The notes under the pieces were generated by a model, which ran no database searches, had not been told where the DNA came from, and saw only the letters and a list, made by a program, of their open reading frames with translations. The position numbers and the translations under genes were made by a program. 42,083 nt of DNA from Candidatus Faecalibacterium intestinigallinarum (GTDB lineage: Bacteria > Bacillota > Clostridia > Oscillospirales > Ruminococcaceae). The stretch covers positions 1 through 42,083 of the forward strand of contig DXHQ01000026.1 of assembly GCA_019113345.1 (NCBI GenBank), given 5' to 3'. Below, in pieces: positions 1-7,697 of this stretch. Each line of letters starts with the position of its first letter. Position 1 is the first letter of the stretch.

Positions 1-162
1 AAGCGGGCGGCCATACAGCAGCCCCAGTCCGTGGACAGCTGCGGGCATATTGGTCATCACCCCTACTGAGCGCACCAGTCCGGCTGCTACTGCTGCCGCA
101 ATGCCGCAGTTGATGCCTTCAGAGTAGCCCAAGTCATCGGCGCGGATGAGCAGACGTTTCAC
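1..162 (-). CDS. chbG: ChbG/YdjC-family carbohydrate deacetylase, N-terminal part (cut by window edge)
   Basis: Only the first 54 codons are in the window. The translation begins MKRLLIRADDLGYSEGIN, the hallmark start of the ChbG/HpnK/YdjC family. These are metal-dependent deacetylases of N-acetylated sugars such as diacetylchitobiose; the Asp pair at residues 9-10 is the conserved metal/catalytic site. The start is GTG, placed 8 nt after a perfect AAGGAGG. The nearby ATG between them is out of frame. The gene is downstream of, and co-oriented with, the RpiR regulator but is separated from it by a terminator and its own -10 box. It probably belongs to a sugar operon continuing off the left edge. 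The substrate cannot be told from this fragment. Confidence 0.85.
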   Translation of the reverse strand, partial: MKRLLIRADDLGYSEGINCGIAAAVAAGLVRSVGVMTNMPAAVHGLGLLYGRPL

Positions 163-228
163 AAAACATTCCTCCTTGTTTCCAAATTGCAGAGCATGAT
201 TACAAGTTTCTGCGCTCTTTACACGAAA

Positions 229-311
229 ATTATAACATTGATTGTGATGTATTTGGTTGCAAATGTGAGTGTGACGTTTCAAAACGGCAACATGTGTTTC
301 AATTTTTGAAA
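229..311 (-). promoter_or_regulatory. Probable chbG promoter (-10) with RpiR-like dyad
   Basis: On the minus strand TATAAT lies at 234-229; no good -35 box is found at 17 bp. Upstream of it, 297-311 is a perfect TTTCA-N5-TGAAA dyad, the kind of site bound by several RpiR/MurR regulators. A weak -35 with a nearby dyad suggests regulation by the adjacent RpiR gene. The assignment is inferred. Confidence 0.4.
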
Positions 312-345
312 AGCAAAAAACTTTTTCATCGTTTTTTGTAAGCTT

Positions 346-389
346 TGACAAAACAAAAAGGCCGCGGGGCGGTCAACCCTCGCGACCTT
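346..389 (-). terminator. Intrinsic terminator of the rpiR-like gene
   Basis: On the minus strand AAGGtCGCGaGG pairs with CCCCGCGGCCTT (two G-U pairs) around a short loop. It is followed by TTTTTGTTTTG. It lies just downstream of the RpiR stop codon. Confidence 0.75.
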
Positions 390-408
390 GCTGTATTTTT
401 GCTGTGCT

Positions 409-1221
409 TTACTGGAACGCTTTATCGTATGCCCGCATATAGCCCATGACGATCAGGTCGTTGGCCATGAGGGCTGCATATTTGCCCACGTCGTTGCGGT
501 TGGTGGTGCCGCATTGCAGGATGAAATCGGCGGTGTTCAAATAGGGGCTGGCAAGGTTCTGGGTGATGACCAGCACCTTGCACCCGCTGGAAATGATTGC
601 GTTACAGATGTCCGGGTAACGAGTCAGGTAGCTGCCGCCCACGCTGCAAATGATGGCAAAGTCGTTTTCGGTCAGGCTGCGGGCGCACTCCAGCTGAGCG
701 GCATAATCCATGAACAACTCGACATAGCGGCCCATCATCATCATTTTGCTCTGGAAGTAGTGGCCGATGTCCCACAAAAAATGGTGGGAGAAATAGGCCG
801 CCTTGCCGCAGCCGTGCAACACCCGCACAATGTCGGGAATAACTTCGGCGTTTTCAGGCGTGATGGTAGCATAGATGTTGCCGATCAGCGTGTCGCGATA
901 GGAACCGATGGCCATTTCCTGATTGTTGTGCAGCATGGTGTAGAACTGCCGGGAATAGTCGGTCCGCATGGTGAAGTCCTGCTCCAGCCAGGCCTGGAAC
1001 GCTTTGAAACTGTCCATCCCCAGAAAGCGGCAAAACCGTGAAATGGACGCCTTGGAGGTATAGCACAGGTCCGCGATCTGGCCGAGAGTCATCCCCTTGA
1101 GCTGGGGGTAATGCTTGAGCAGAGTCACTGCGATATCATAGTTTGCGTCCCGTTCGGGTGTGGTGCTCACAAAACTGAGCAGCCTATCTGCCAGAGACCC
1201 CATCACTTTTGTTTCGCTCAT
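409..1221 (-). CDS. RpiR/MurR-family transcriptional regulator (HTH + SIS)
   Basis: This is a 270-residue regulator. Residues about 5-80 form the RpiR-type helix-turn-helix (MTLGQIADLCYTSKASISRF at 44-63). Residues about 130-260 form a sugar-phosphate-binding SIS domain. The start chosen is the ATG at 1221, because GAGGGGAGG sits 8 nt upstream; a start 9 codons earlier would leave that site inside the gene. Such regulators sense phosphosugars, often from amino sugars, and control adjacent catabolic genes. The co-oriented neighbour is a ChbG-type deacetylase, which fits an amino-sugar oligosaccharide role. Effector and operator are not known from sequence; the TTTCA-N5-TGAAA dyad before chbG is a candidate target. 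Confidence 0.9.
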   Translation of the reverse strand: MSETKVMGSLADRLLSFVSTTPERDANYDIAVTLLKHYPQLKGMTLGQIADLCYTSKASISRFCRFLGMDSFKAFQAWLEQDFTMRTDYSRQFYTMLHNNQEMAIGSYRDTLIGNIYATITPENAEVIPDIVRVLHGCGKAAYFSHHFLWDIGHYFQSKMMMMGRYVELFMDYAAQLECARSLTENDFAIICSVGGSYLTRYPDICNAIISSGCKVLVITQNLASPYLNTADFILQCGTTNRNDVGKYAALMANDLIVMGYMRAYDKAFQ

Positions 1222-1257
1222 CGCTGCTGCCTCCCCTCGCCTTCTCAAAGTGTTTTT

Positions 1258-1287
1258 ATTGTATCATATTGGACAGCGAAATGTCAA
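1258..1287 (-). promoter_or_regulatory. Sigma-70-type promoter of the rpiR-like gene
   Basis: On the minus strand TTGACA (1287-1282), an 18-bp spacer and TACAAT (1263-1258). It lies 37 bp upstream of the chosen start codon. Confidence 0.65.
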
Positions 1288-1410
1288 AGAAGCGTATTGT
1301 TTTGGAAGAAAATCATACCAAAAGTAACGGCGGGCAGCCGAACGTCTGCCTTTGGTGTACAAGAACAGGTAGTGTTCAAAAAGAATACCACCAGACGGCG
1401 CTCAAAAGCC

Positions 1411-1439
1411 TTGCAATAAGACACAAAATATGGTATATA
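1411..1439 (+). promoter_or_regulatory. Probable promoter of the serine recombinase gene
   Basis: TTGCAA (1411-1416), a 17-bp spacer and TATATA (1434-1439), in an AT-rich stretch 60 bp before the recombinase start. Confidence 0.5.
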
Positions 1440-1498
1440 TTATACGAAATATATTGCAGTTACATACATCCCCATACAGAGCGAAGGGAGGCCCCGCC

Positions 1499-2986
1499 AT
1501 GACCGCCGTCATCTACGCCCGCTACTCATCGGACAACCAGCGTGAAGAATCCATTGAAGGCCAGATTCGTGAGTGTACCGCCTATGCCGAGAAGAACGGT
1601 ATCACGGTGGTCAAGCACTACATTGACCGGGCTATTTCAGCCAAAACAGACAACCGGCCCCAGTTCCAGCAGATGATCAAGGACAGCGAGCGCAAGCTGT
1701 TCGACATCGTTTTGGTCTGGAAGCTGGACCGCTTTGCTCGCAACCGCTATGACAGCGCCCGCTACAAGACGCAGCTCAAAAAGAACGGCGTCAAGCTGAT
1801 GTCCGCAACCGAGGTCATCTCAGACGGGCCGGAGGGTATCATCCTGGAGTCGGTGCTGGAAGGTTACGCCGAATATTATTCCGCCGACCTCGCAGAAAAA
1901 GTTGTCCGCGGCCAGACTGAAAACGTTCTCAAAGGCCGCTGCAATGGCGGCCGTGGGACATTTGGTTATACGCTGGATGCTGAACGCCGTTTCCATATCG
2001 ACCCGGTCACTTCGCCTTTTGTACTGGAAGCCTTCAAAAGATATAAAGAAGGAGCGACCATGAAGGAAATTCGTGATTGGATGAATCTGGAAGGCGTCAA
2101 AAATCCAGTCGGCGGCGCTATGACATACAATAGCGTAGAGCATATGCTTAAAAACCGACGATATATAGGAGAATTGAAATTCCGAGATATTGTTGTGCCG
2201 GACGCTATTCCCCCGTTGGTCCCTATGGAATTATTTGAGGAGGTGCAAGTTAAAATTTCCAAAAACAAAAAGGCCCCTGCCCGTCGCAAGGCAGAGGACG
2301 ACTATCTTCTGACGACCAAACTATTCTGCGGCCACTGCGGTGCGCTGATGTTTGGTGAAAGCGGCACCAGCCGCACTGGCGACGTGCACCGCTACTACAA
2401 GTGCGCGGCCGCCAAGAAGCGGAAATCCTGCAATAAAAAGGCGGTTCGCAAGCAGTGGCTGGAAGATCTGGTAGTCAGCGAAACCATGAAACTGATCCAG
2501 AACGATGCGGTCATTGATTCCCTTGTGGCGGCGGTCATGGAATTGCAAAACAGGGAGAGCACCAGCCTGCCCCTCTACGAGAAGCAACTTCGGGAGACCG
2601 AGACCGGCATTCAGAATATGCTCAACGCCATTCAAGCCGGCATCCTGACCAGCTCCACCAAAGAGCGGCTGGAAGCCCTCGAGGGCCAGAAAAAAGACTT
2701 GGAAGCAAAGATTGCCGAAGAAAAATTGGCCAAGCCCGTGATGAAGGAGGAATTCGTCCGCTTCTGGCTGTTGCACTTTCGCAAGCTGGACCTGTCCCAA
2801 AAGGAGCAGCGGCAGGCGCTGGTGGATACTTTTATTAATGCAATTTACCTTTATGATGATAAAATGTTGATTACCTTCAACTACAAAGAAGGCACGGAGA
2901 CCGTTTCTTTCGGCGAGGCCACCGAGGCTGCGGCAAAGGAAAAAAGTTCGGATATGGATTGCCTTGGTGCACCAAAAATGCCGTAA
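1499..2986 (+). CDS. Large serine recombinase (site-specific integrase/resolvase family)
   Basis: 495 residues. The catalytic resolvase domain fills residues 1-140: YARYSSDNQ at 6-14 carries the nucleophilic serine (S10 by alignment with resolvases), and LDRFARNRYD near 77-86 carries the conserved arginines. A Recombinase domain follows (about 160-260). Next comes a zinc-ribbon with CGHCG and later cysteines (about 276-320), then a coiled coil (about 365-430). This is the architecture of integrases of phages, ICEs and Tn4451-type elements. The ATG at 1499 is 8 nt after GAAGGGAGG; an upstream in-frame ATG lacks a ribosome site. No other mobility gene is beside it, so it is a solitary recombinase or a remnant of an element. 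Confidence 0.93.
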   Translation: MTAVIYARYSSDNQREESIEGQIRECTAYAEKNGITVVKHYIDRAISAKTDNRPQFQQMIKDSERKLFDIVLVWKLDRFARNRYDSARYKTQLKKNGVKLMSATEVISDGPEGIILESVLEGYAEYYSADLAEKVVRGQTENVLKGRCNGGRGTFGYTLDAERRFHIDPVTSPFVLEAFKRYKEGATMKEIRDWMNLEGVKNPVGGAMTYNSVEHMLKNRRYIGELKFRDIVVPDAIPPLVPMELFEEVQVKISKNKKAPARRKAEDDYLLTTKLFCGHCGALMFGESGTSRTGDVHRYYKCAAAKKRKSCNKKAVRKQWLEDLVVSETMKLIQNDAVIDSLVAAVMELQNRESTSLPLYEKQLRETETGIQNMLNAIQAGILTSSTKERLEALEGQKKDLEAKIAEEKLAKPVMKEEFVRFWLLHFRKLDLSQKEQRQALVDTFINAIYLYDDKMLITFNYKEGTETVSFGEATEAAAKEKSSDMDCLGAPKMP

Positions 2987-3011
2987 GACTGAAAGGTCTT
3001 GCGGCTTTTTT
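2980..3011 (+). terminator. Intrinsic terminator of the recombinase gene
   Basis: GCCGTAAGAC pairs with GTCTTGCGGC (one G-U) around a short loop and is followed by T6. The stem starts inside the last codons of the gene. Confidence 0.85.
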
Positions 3012-3090
3012 GTTTGTCTGGAAATGCCTGCACGGTCGGTGCGTGGACAGATGCAGGCTGCGTCCCGTGTCATTCTATCTACAGGACAGA

Positions 3091-3130
3091 CCAAAAGACC
3101 GGCCTCTCCCGTGGAGGGAAGCCGGTCTCT
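3091..3130 (-). terminator. Intrinsic terminator of the fraBD-cupin-HAD operon
   Basis: On the minus strand GACCGGCTT pairs with AGGCCGGTC, with an inner CCCTCC/GGGAG pairing, followed by TTTT. It faces the recombinase terminator. Confidence 0.75.
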
Positions 3131-3140
3131 GTTGTTGATA

Positions 3141-3815
3141 CTATTTTGCGGTTCTGCCGTCGTTTGGCGCCAGGGTTTCCAGCAGGCGGGCGATGGCGTC
3201 GAAGGACGCTGCGGTCCAGTCCGCTCGGGAGGTGTCCTGGCGGATCGAGCCACCAGTATAGCCCACCACCTGCAGCCCGGCAGCCTTGGCTGCCTGGAGC
3301 CCGGTGGGGGAGTCCTCCACCGCCAGGCACTGCCCGGCGTCCAGACCCAGCCACCTCAGCGCCAGCCGGTAGCTGTCCGGGGCGGGTTTGGGGGTCTGGA
3401 CCATGTCGCCGCAGACCACCACGTCGAAGCTGCGCAGCAGCTGCATCCGGTTGAGGGCGGTCACGATCAGCTGGGTCCGGGTGGAGGAGACCACCGCGGT
3501 GGCCACGCCGCGCGCACGCAGCGAATCCAGCCATTCCCGCAGCCCGGGCTGCGGCCGCAGGCTGGCGCTGTCCGCGTAGGTGTTGCCGCAGCGGCGGCGT
3601 TCTTCGGCCAGCGCCGCGGGGCTGACCGGCGTTTTGGCGCGGGAGAGCAGGCGCTCCAGGGTGGTTTTATCGCTGACGCCGACCAGAGCCAGGCGCTCGG
3701 CTTCGGTCAGCTCGACGCCGAAACGGCGGAGCGCGGCGGCCAGATATGCGGCGTTGGACGGCTCGGTGTCGGCAATGACGCCGTCAAAGTCCAACAGGAC
3801 GCCCTGCGGCCACAT
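3141..3815 (-). CDS. HAD-superfamily phosphatase (beta-phosphoglucomutase-like subgroup)
   Basis: 224 residues with all HAD motifs. Motif I is DFDGVIADT with nucleophile and acid D9 and D11. Motif II is AVVSST near 107-112, motif III the lysine in TPKPAPDSY, and motif IV VEDSPTG. The helical cap lies between motifs I and II, as in beta-phosphoglucomutase and small sugar-phosphate phosphatases. It is last in a four-gene operon behind the deglycase, kinase and cupin, starting 5 bp after the cupin stop. It may remove a dead-end or excess sugar phosphate from Amadori degradation. That role is inferred from position; a mutase role is possible but less likely in this context. Confidence 0.85.
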   Translation of the reverse strand: MWPQGVLLDFDGVIADTEPSNAAYLAAALRRFGVELTEAERLALVGVSDKTTLERLLSRAKTPVSPAALAEERRRCGNTYADSASLRPQPGLREWLDSLRARGVATAVVSSTRTQLIVTALNRMQLLRSFDVVVCGDMVQTPKPAPDSYRLALRWLGLDAGQCLAVEDSPTGLQAAKAAGLQVVGYTGGSIRQDTSRADWTAASFDAIARLLETLAPNDGRTAK

Positions 3816-3820
3816 CGCCG

Positions 3821-4237
3821 TCAGTCAGCCAGCAGCTGACGGGCGCGGGCCTGAATGTCGGCGATCTGCTCCGGCGTCAGGTCGGCAAAGTCGCTGTTCT
3901 CCATCGAGCAGTTGGAGTCCTGCACATAGACGATCTTGGTGTCCTTCTGGGTGATGGAGTAGAACCAGCACTCGGCGGGCACGTTGTACACCTTGCCCTG
4001 CTCCATGGGGGTCAGCTCGATGCTGCGGAAGCTGCCGTTCTCGCGCTCGGCGGTGATCAGCAGCGCCTTGCCGGCGGTGAGGATGAACTGCTCGTCGGTG
4101 GAGTGGTGGATCTCCAGATGAGCGATGCCGGCAATGTCGTTGTCCGGCTTCCAGTTCTTGATGCAGACCAGCCATTTGGGGTTTTTGTACACGCACAGAA
4201 TGCCTTCGCCGTTGTTCTGGTAGCAATCCGGTTTCAT
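3821..4237 (-). CDS. Small cupin-like protein in the Amadori operon
   Basis: 138 residues. The pattern HLEIHHSTDEQFILTAGKALLI followed by a Gly/Val-rich strand region and YNVPAECWFYSI is that of a single-domain cupin barrel; the His and Glu residues could bind a metal. A Glu/Asp/Gln-rich tail ends the protein. The ATG is preceded by AAAGGAG at 9 nt. The gene lies between the sugar kinase and the HAD phosphatase on one transcript, so it may act on, or sense, the sugar part (isomerase or mutarotase-like activity is possible). I do not recognise a characterised relative. Function is open. Confidence 0.7.
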   Translation of the reverse strand: MKPDCYQNNGEGILCVYKNPKWLVCIKNWKPDNDIAGIAHLEIHHSTDEQFILTAGKALLITAERENGSFRSIELTPMEQGKVYNVPAECWFYSITQKDTKIVYVQDSNCSMENSDFADLTPEQIADIQARARQLLAD

Positions 4238-4260
4238 GGGTCAACGCTCCTTTCGCTTTG

Positions 4261-5145
4261 TCACAATTCGGTGCGGCCGGTGATGGGGGTCCCGTACCCG
4301 AACGCGCCTTCCTTGGCGCACATCCGGGCCGAGAAGGCGGCGCCCACGGCCATGGCGTGCTGCAGCCGGGCGGGCATATCGGACCCTTCTTCGACCAGCG
4401 CGCCGGTGCGGGAGCTCTTGAGCAGGTCGCACAGGAAGGCGGCGAAGTAGGCGTCGCCGGCGCCCATCGTGTCGATGACGTCGTCGGCGTGGACCGCCTG
4501 CGCGTAGTAGAACTGCCCGTCGTACAGCACATAGCTGCCGGCTTCGCCGATGGTGCCCAGCACGATCTGGACGCCGTGGGCGGCGGCCTTGCGCATCTCG
4601 CGCTCGCGGTCCGCGTCGCTCAGGTGGGCGCAGGAGAGGATGGCCACCTGCACATAGGGCGCCACCCGGGCCAGATACTCGTCGGTCCAGCGGGTGGAGA
4701 AGTCGTAGGCGATGGGCACGCCGGAGGACTGCAAAAAGGGCAGGTCGTCCTCGATATAGCTGTTGAGGTTGGTGTAGATCAGCTGGAACTGACGGATGTA
4801 ATCCAGGTCCTCGGCGGTAAAGTCAAAGCCGTGCTCCTTGGCGACGCCACCTTTGTTGGAACCCAGAAATACCCGGTCGTTGCCCTTGAGGGTGACCATG
4901 GCGAAGCCGTTTTCGCCCTCAAACTGGCGGCTGCGGCTGTCGTCGATCCCCAGCTGCCGGAGCAGGCTGCGGTTGTAGGCCGCCACCTCGTCGCTGCCGT
5001 ATTTGCCCATGTAGGCGGCCTGCGCGCCGTTGAGCTGGGCGTAGACGCAGGTGTTGACGCACTGTCCGCCGGGGTACATCTTGCCGCGGGAAAGATATTT
5101 GTCGCACACGTTATCGCCGATGGCGACGATCTTGACGGGGTCCAT
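4261..5145 (-). CDS. fraD: PfkB-family kinase, FraD/FrlD-like (fructosamine-amino acid 6-kinase)
   Basis: 294 residues of the ribokinase/PfkB fold. The N-terminal sugar-binding motif is PGGQCVN (25-31). The C-terminal ATP motif is DTMGAGDAYFAAF, with D231 as catalytic base. The family includes E. coli FrlD (fructoselysine 6-kinase) and Salmonella FraD (fructose-aspartate 6-kinase); the opening IGDNVCD and the DTMGAGD block resemble FrlD as I remember it. It directly follows the deglycase gene (21-bp gap, own GGAGG), which is the canonical pair: the kinase makes the 6-phosphate that the deglycase cleaves. The Dcu transporter close by favours a fructose-asparagine/aspartate substrate over fructoselysine. 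Substrate is inferred. Confidence 0.8.
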   Translation of the reverse strand: MDPVKIVAIGDNVCDKYLSRGKMYPGGQCVNTCVYAQLNGAQAAYMGKYGSDEVAAYNRSLLRQLGIDDSRSRQFEGENGFAMVTLKGNDRVFLGSNKGGVAKEHGFDFTAEDLDYIRQFQLIYTNLNSYIEDDLPFLQSSGVPIAYDFSTRWTDEYLARVAPYVQVAILSCAHLSDADREREMRKAAAHGVQIVLGTIGEAGSYVLYDGQFYYAQAVHADDVIDTMGAGDAYFAAFLCDLLKSSRTGALVEEGSDMPARLQHAMAVGAAFSARMCAKEGAFGYGTPITGRTEL

Positions 5146-5166
5146 GCTATCCTCCTGCCTTTCTGC

Positions 5167-6177
5167 TCAGTACTCCACCTTCCACATATACCGGCGGGTG
5201 GTCAGCGGATGCTGACGGGCTTCGGCCAGGGCGTGGTTGTAGATGGGGTAGACGTTGTTGAACAGCGAGTGGTTGAAGTAATCCACGACCGATGCGTCGA
5301 TGGTGGACAGGCCCAGCTCCTTGGCGTCCAGCACCTCGATCCGCTTGGCATAGGTGTGCAGGAACTTCAGGCAGCGCTCGTCCAAGGCGCGGGTGGTGCC
5401 CTCCGAGATCTGGATGACAAAGGGGGTGTTGGCGTCGGTGACCTCGAAGGGGCCGTGGAAGAACTCGCCGGTGTGGATGCAGGCCGAGTGCATCCACTGC
5501 ATCTCCATAAAGATGCAGATGCTCTCCATATAGGCGGCGCCCCAGCCTGCGCCGCTGCCCATGGTGTAGATGACGCTGTCGTCCTTGTACTCCTGGGCAA
5601 AGGCCAGGGCGCGGGCCGCCACATGGGCGCGGGCCTTGCGGATGATGCCGGTGATCATGCCGGCGCCCTGCTGGAAGGCGTCGTAGTGGGCGTAGCCCTC
5701 GGTCTGGTTGAGCAGCTCGACGGCCACCTGCAGCGCGCACATGGTCTTTTCGCCGGCGTAATCGATGTCGCCGGCCAGATGGTCGGGGCTGGCGTCGAAG
5801 GAATAGTGGATGATGTAGTCGCCGAACTCGATGATCTCCGACTCTTCCAGCCAGGTCAGAATGATGACCGCGGCGCCCATCTCCTTGCCCAGGCGGGCGG
5901 CGGCGATGGTCTCGGGGGTGTTGCCCTTGTGGCAGGCCAGGCAGATGATGGAGTTCTTGCCGAAGTCCTTCGGGGTGCTGTGGACGAACTCGTTGCTGTT
6001 GACCCAGCCGGTCTTGAGGGCGGCGCTCTCGCGCTCGATCAGCTCCTTGGCGGGGTACAGCGCGCCAAGCGAGCCGCCGCAGCCCACAAAGTAGAGGTTC
6101 TTCACCCCGCCGTCGTCCTTCTTGGCTTCGAGGATCTCTGCGATGATGGCTTTGATGTCGGTGTACTTGTAATGCAT
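5167..6177 (-). CDS. fraB: SIS-domain deglycase, FraB/FrlB-like
   Basis: 336 residues with two SIS domains (about 25-160 and 195-320). VGCGGSLGALY (31-41) and TMGSGAGWGAAY (205-216) are the phosphosugar loops. In Salmonella FraB a Glu and a His 16 residues apart (E214, H230) are catalytic; the same spacing is seen here as E225 (in MEMQW) and H241 (in FFHGP). The C-terminus RRYMWKVEY parallels RRYYGGLVEY of E. coli FrlB. The enzyme should split a 6-phosphofructose-amino acid into glucose 6-phosphate and the free amino acid. First gene of a leftward operon; start has AAGGAGG at 9 nt. Whether the amino acid is Asp/Asn or Lys is inferred from the transporter. Confidence 0.85.
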   Translation of the reverse strand: MHYKYTDIKAIIAEILEAKKDDGGVKNLYFVGCGGSLGALYPAKELIERESAALKTGWVNSNEFVHSTPKDFGKNSIICLACHKGNTPETIAAARLGKEMGAAVIILTWLEESEIIEFGDYIIHYSFDASPDHLAGDIDYAGEKTMCALQVAVELLNQTEGYAHYDAFQQGAGMITGIIRKARAHVAARALAFAQEYKDDSVIYTMGSGAGWGAAYMESICIFMEMQWMHSACIHTGEFFHGPFEVTDANTPFVIQISEGTTRALDERCLKFLHTYAKRIEVLDAKELGLSTIDASVVDYFNHSLFNNVYPIYNHALAEARQHPLTTRRYMWKVEY

Positions 6178-6245
6178 TGTTATATTCCTCCTTTGAGAGC
6201 GTTCCTGCCATCCACGGCCCTTTGCCGTGGAATTGTCTTGTCACA

Positions 6246-6274
6246 ATGATAATACAATACAATACATTTGTCAA
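6246..6274 (-). promoter_or_regulatory. fraB promoter with overlapping GntR operator
   Basis: On the minus strand TTGACA (6274-6269), a 17-bp spacer and TATCAT (6251-6246). The spacer itself is the repeat element (plus strand AATACAATACAATACAT, 6251-6267), so a bound repressor would block RNA polymerase. Confidence 0.75.
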
Positions 6275-6393
6275 TGCCAAAAAGAATGGTTTGATTTTGT
6301 GCATTTTTGCCAAAGCGCGTCGGTTTCTTCTTTTTGCAGCCCGGTTCCGGCTGGGAGGCACCGGTTTTTCCGCGGCGGGTCTTGGCTCCCCTC

Positions 6394-6457
6394 TTTACGA
6401 AACGGACGGCTTCCTGTATAATAAGAGCGCAGACCTCTGCTTTGTATTGTGACAATC
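6394..6457 (+). promoter_or_regulatory. Promoter and operator of the GntR regulator gene
   Basis: TTTACG (6394-6399), 17-bp spacer, TATAAT (6417-6422). The sequence TTTGTATTGTGAC follows at 6441, an inverted copy of the ACAATACA element just past the expected start point. This suggests autorepression. Confidence 0.65.
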
Positions 6458-6545
6458 CCGGGCGGCCCTGCCGCCGGTGTTTGCTGTATTTGATCGAATA
6501 ATCGTTTTTTAGCTCTCATCCATTTGCAAAAGAAGGGACTTTTCC

Positions 6546-7259
6546 ATGACATTGGATAATACAATCTCCACCCCGCTGTTCCAGCAGCTGGCCAACACCC
6601 TGCGCAGCGCCATCGAAACGGGGGAATACCCCGCCGGCAGCCGCCTGCCCACCGAGAACGAACTCTGCCAGAAATATTCGGTCAGCCGCGTCACCGTGCG
6701 CAAGGCGCTCGACGAGCTGTCCCGCAGCGAGTTTCTGGTGCGCAAGCCCGGCAAAGGCACCTTTGTGGCCGAGAAAAAGTTCCAGCGCGGCTTGTCCGGC
6801 GTGCTGGGCTACAGCGAGATGTGCCGCCGCATGGGGTATGAGCCGGGCGCCCGCACCATCCGCATCGGGCTGGAGGAACCCAGCGACGAGGACGCCGCCC
6901 AGCTCCACCTAGCCAAAGAGGAACAGCTGCTGGTGGTGGAACGCCTCCGCCTGGCTGACGGCAACCCGGTCATGCTGGAAGTGAACAAATTCCCGGAAAA
7001 ATTCTTCTTTTTATTCAACGAAGATCTGAACAATGCCTCGCTGTATGAGACCATCCATAAAAAGACTGGCATCGTCTTTACCCGCTCCTCCAAATTATTG
7101 GAGATCGTGTTCGCCAACTATCAGGAGTCGCGGTATCTGGGGGTGAGCAAAGGCCACCCCCTCCTCTCCATCAAGAGCATCGTGCAGGATGACAGCGGCG
7201 AAAACCGCCACCTGAGCCATCAGCTCTGCATCGCCGATAAGTTCAAACTGATGGTGTAA
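6546..7259 (+). CDS. GntR/HutC-family regulator of the Amadori island
   Basis: 237 residues. A winged helix (about 8-75, with GSRLPTENELCQKYSVSRVT) is followed by an effector-binding UTRA domain (about 95-235). This is the FrlR/FraR type of architecture. It is divergent from fraB and upstream of the Dcu transporter. The same ACAATACA repeats occur in the fraB promoter, in its own promoter and in the transporter promoter, so it most likely represses all three and is released by a phosphorylated Amadori compound. The ligand is inferred. The start ATG has an AGAAGGGA ribosome site. A terminator follows, so it is transcribed alone. Confidence 0.88.
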   Translation: MTLDNTISTPLFQQLANTLRSAIETGEYPAGSRLPTENELCQKYSVSRVTVRKALDELSRSEFLVRKPGKGTFVAEKKFQRGLSGVLGYSEMCRRMGYEPGARTIRIGLEEPSDEDAAQLHLAKEEQLLVVERLRLADGNPVMLEVNKFPEKFFFLFNEDLNNASLYETIHKKTGIVFTRSSKLLEIVFANYQESRYLGVSKGHPLLSIKSIVQDDSGENRHLSHQLCIADKFKLMV

Positions 7260-7366
7260 CGGCGGCGTCCGGCATTGTCTTACCGGTGGGCCGCATCGGT
7301 ATCGTCCCGCGCCGGCCTGACGCCCATACAAATTCTGTGCCATAGAATACCATAGTGCAGCACAGC

Positions 7367-7413
7367 AAAGGCCCCCTCTGTTCCCTTTCAGGTGAACGGA
7401 GGGGGCCTTTTTT
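7367..7413 (+). terminator. Intrinsic terminator of the GntR gene
   Basis: AAGGCCCCCTC pairs perfectly with GAGGGGGCCTT and is followed by T4-6. Confidence 0.9.
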
Positions 7414-7519
7414 GCGCCTTCTTTATGGATTTTGAAAATACATAATAATACTTAACAGTAATTTGCACAAAATAATTTCCGCGATTCTGTCTGATATCGA
7501 CAAACTTGCGCAGAACCTG

Positions 7520-7577
7520 TTGACAAACGCTGTTTCTTTTTGTATCTTAATAACACAATACAAAACAATACAATACA
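7520..7577 (+). promoter_or_regulatory. Promoter and repeated operator of the Dcu transporter operon
   Basis: TTGACA (7520-7525), 17-bp spacer, TATCTT (7543-7548). Directly downstream (7551-7577) CACAATACA occurs, then ACAATACAATACAT, so the start region carries at least two copies of the element found in the fraB promoter. Confidence 0.75.
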
Positions 7578-7697
7578 TCCTGCGGCCCGCCTGCCGCACC
7601 CTGTGTTGTATTGCGGCGTGTGGCCTGGTATCGGCGCCAATACCAGCGCAGCCCGAACTCCCACCCAACCAGTTCATCCCATCAAGGAGGCTATATC

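Larger units (their letters stand above)
6178..6545. other. Divergent control region between fraB and the GntR gene
   Basis: 368 bp without a gene. It holds the leftward fraB promoter with operator (6246-6274), the rightward GntR promoter (6394-6422) and a second operator (6441-6457). No small gene with a ribosome site is seen. Confidence 0.7.
7260..7697 (+). other. Intergenic region with terminator, promoter and long leader before the Dcu gene
   Basis: 438 bp without a credible gene. It carries the GntR terminator (7367-7413) and the transporter promoter/operator (7520-7577). A leader of about 140 nt follows to the transporter start, with a further inverted TTGTATTG near 7605. Confidence 0.65.

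Noticed and set aside
4258-6249. Long plus-strand open frame of 663 codons opposite the deglycase and kinase genes
   Set aside because: It is a shadow of two well-supported genes on the other strand, is rich in Gly/Val/His repeats of no family, and has no ribosome site.
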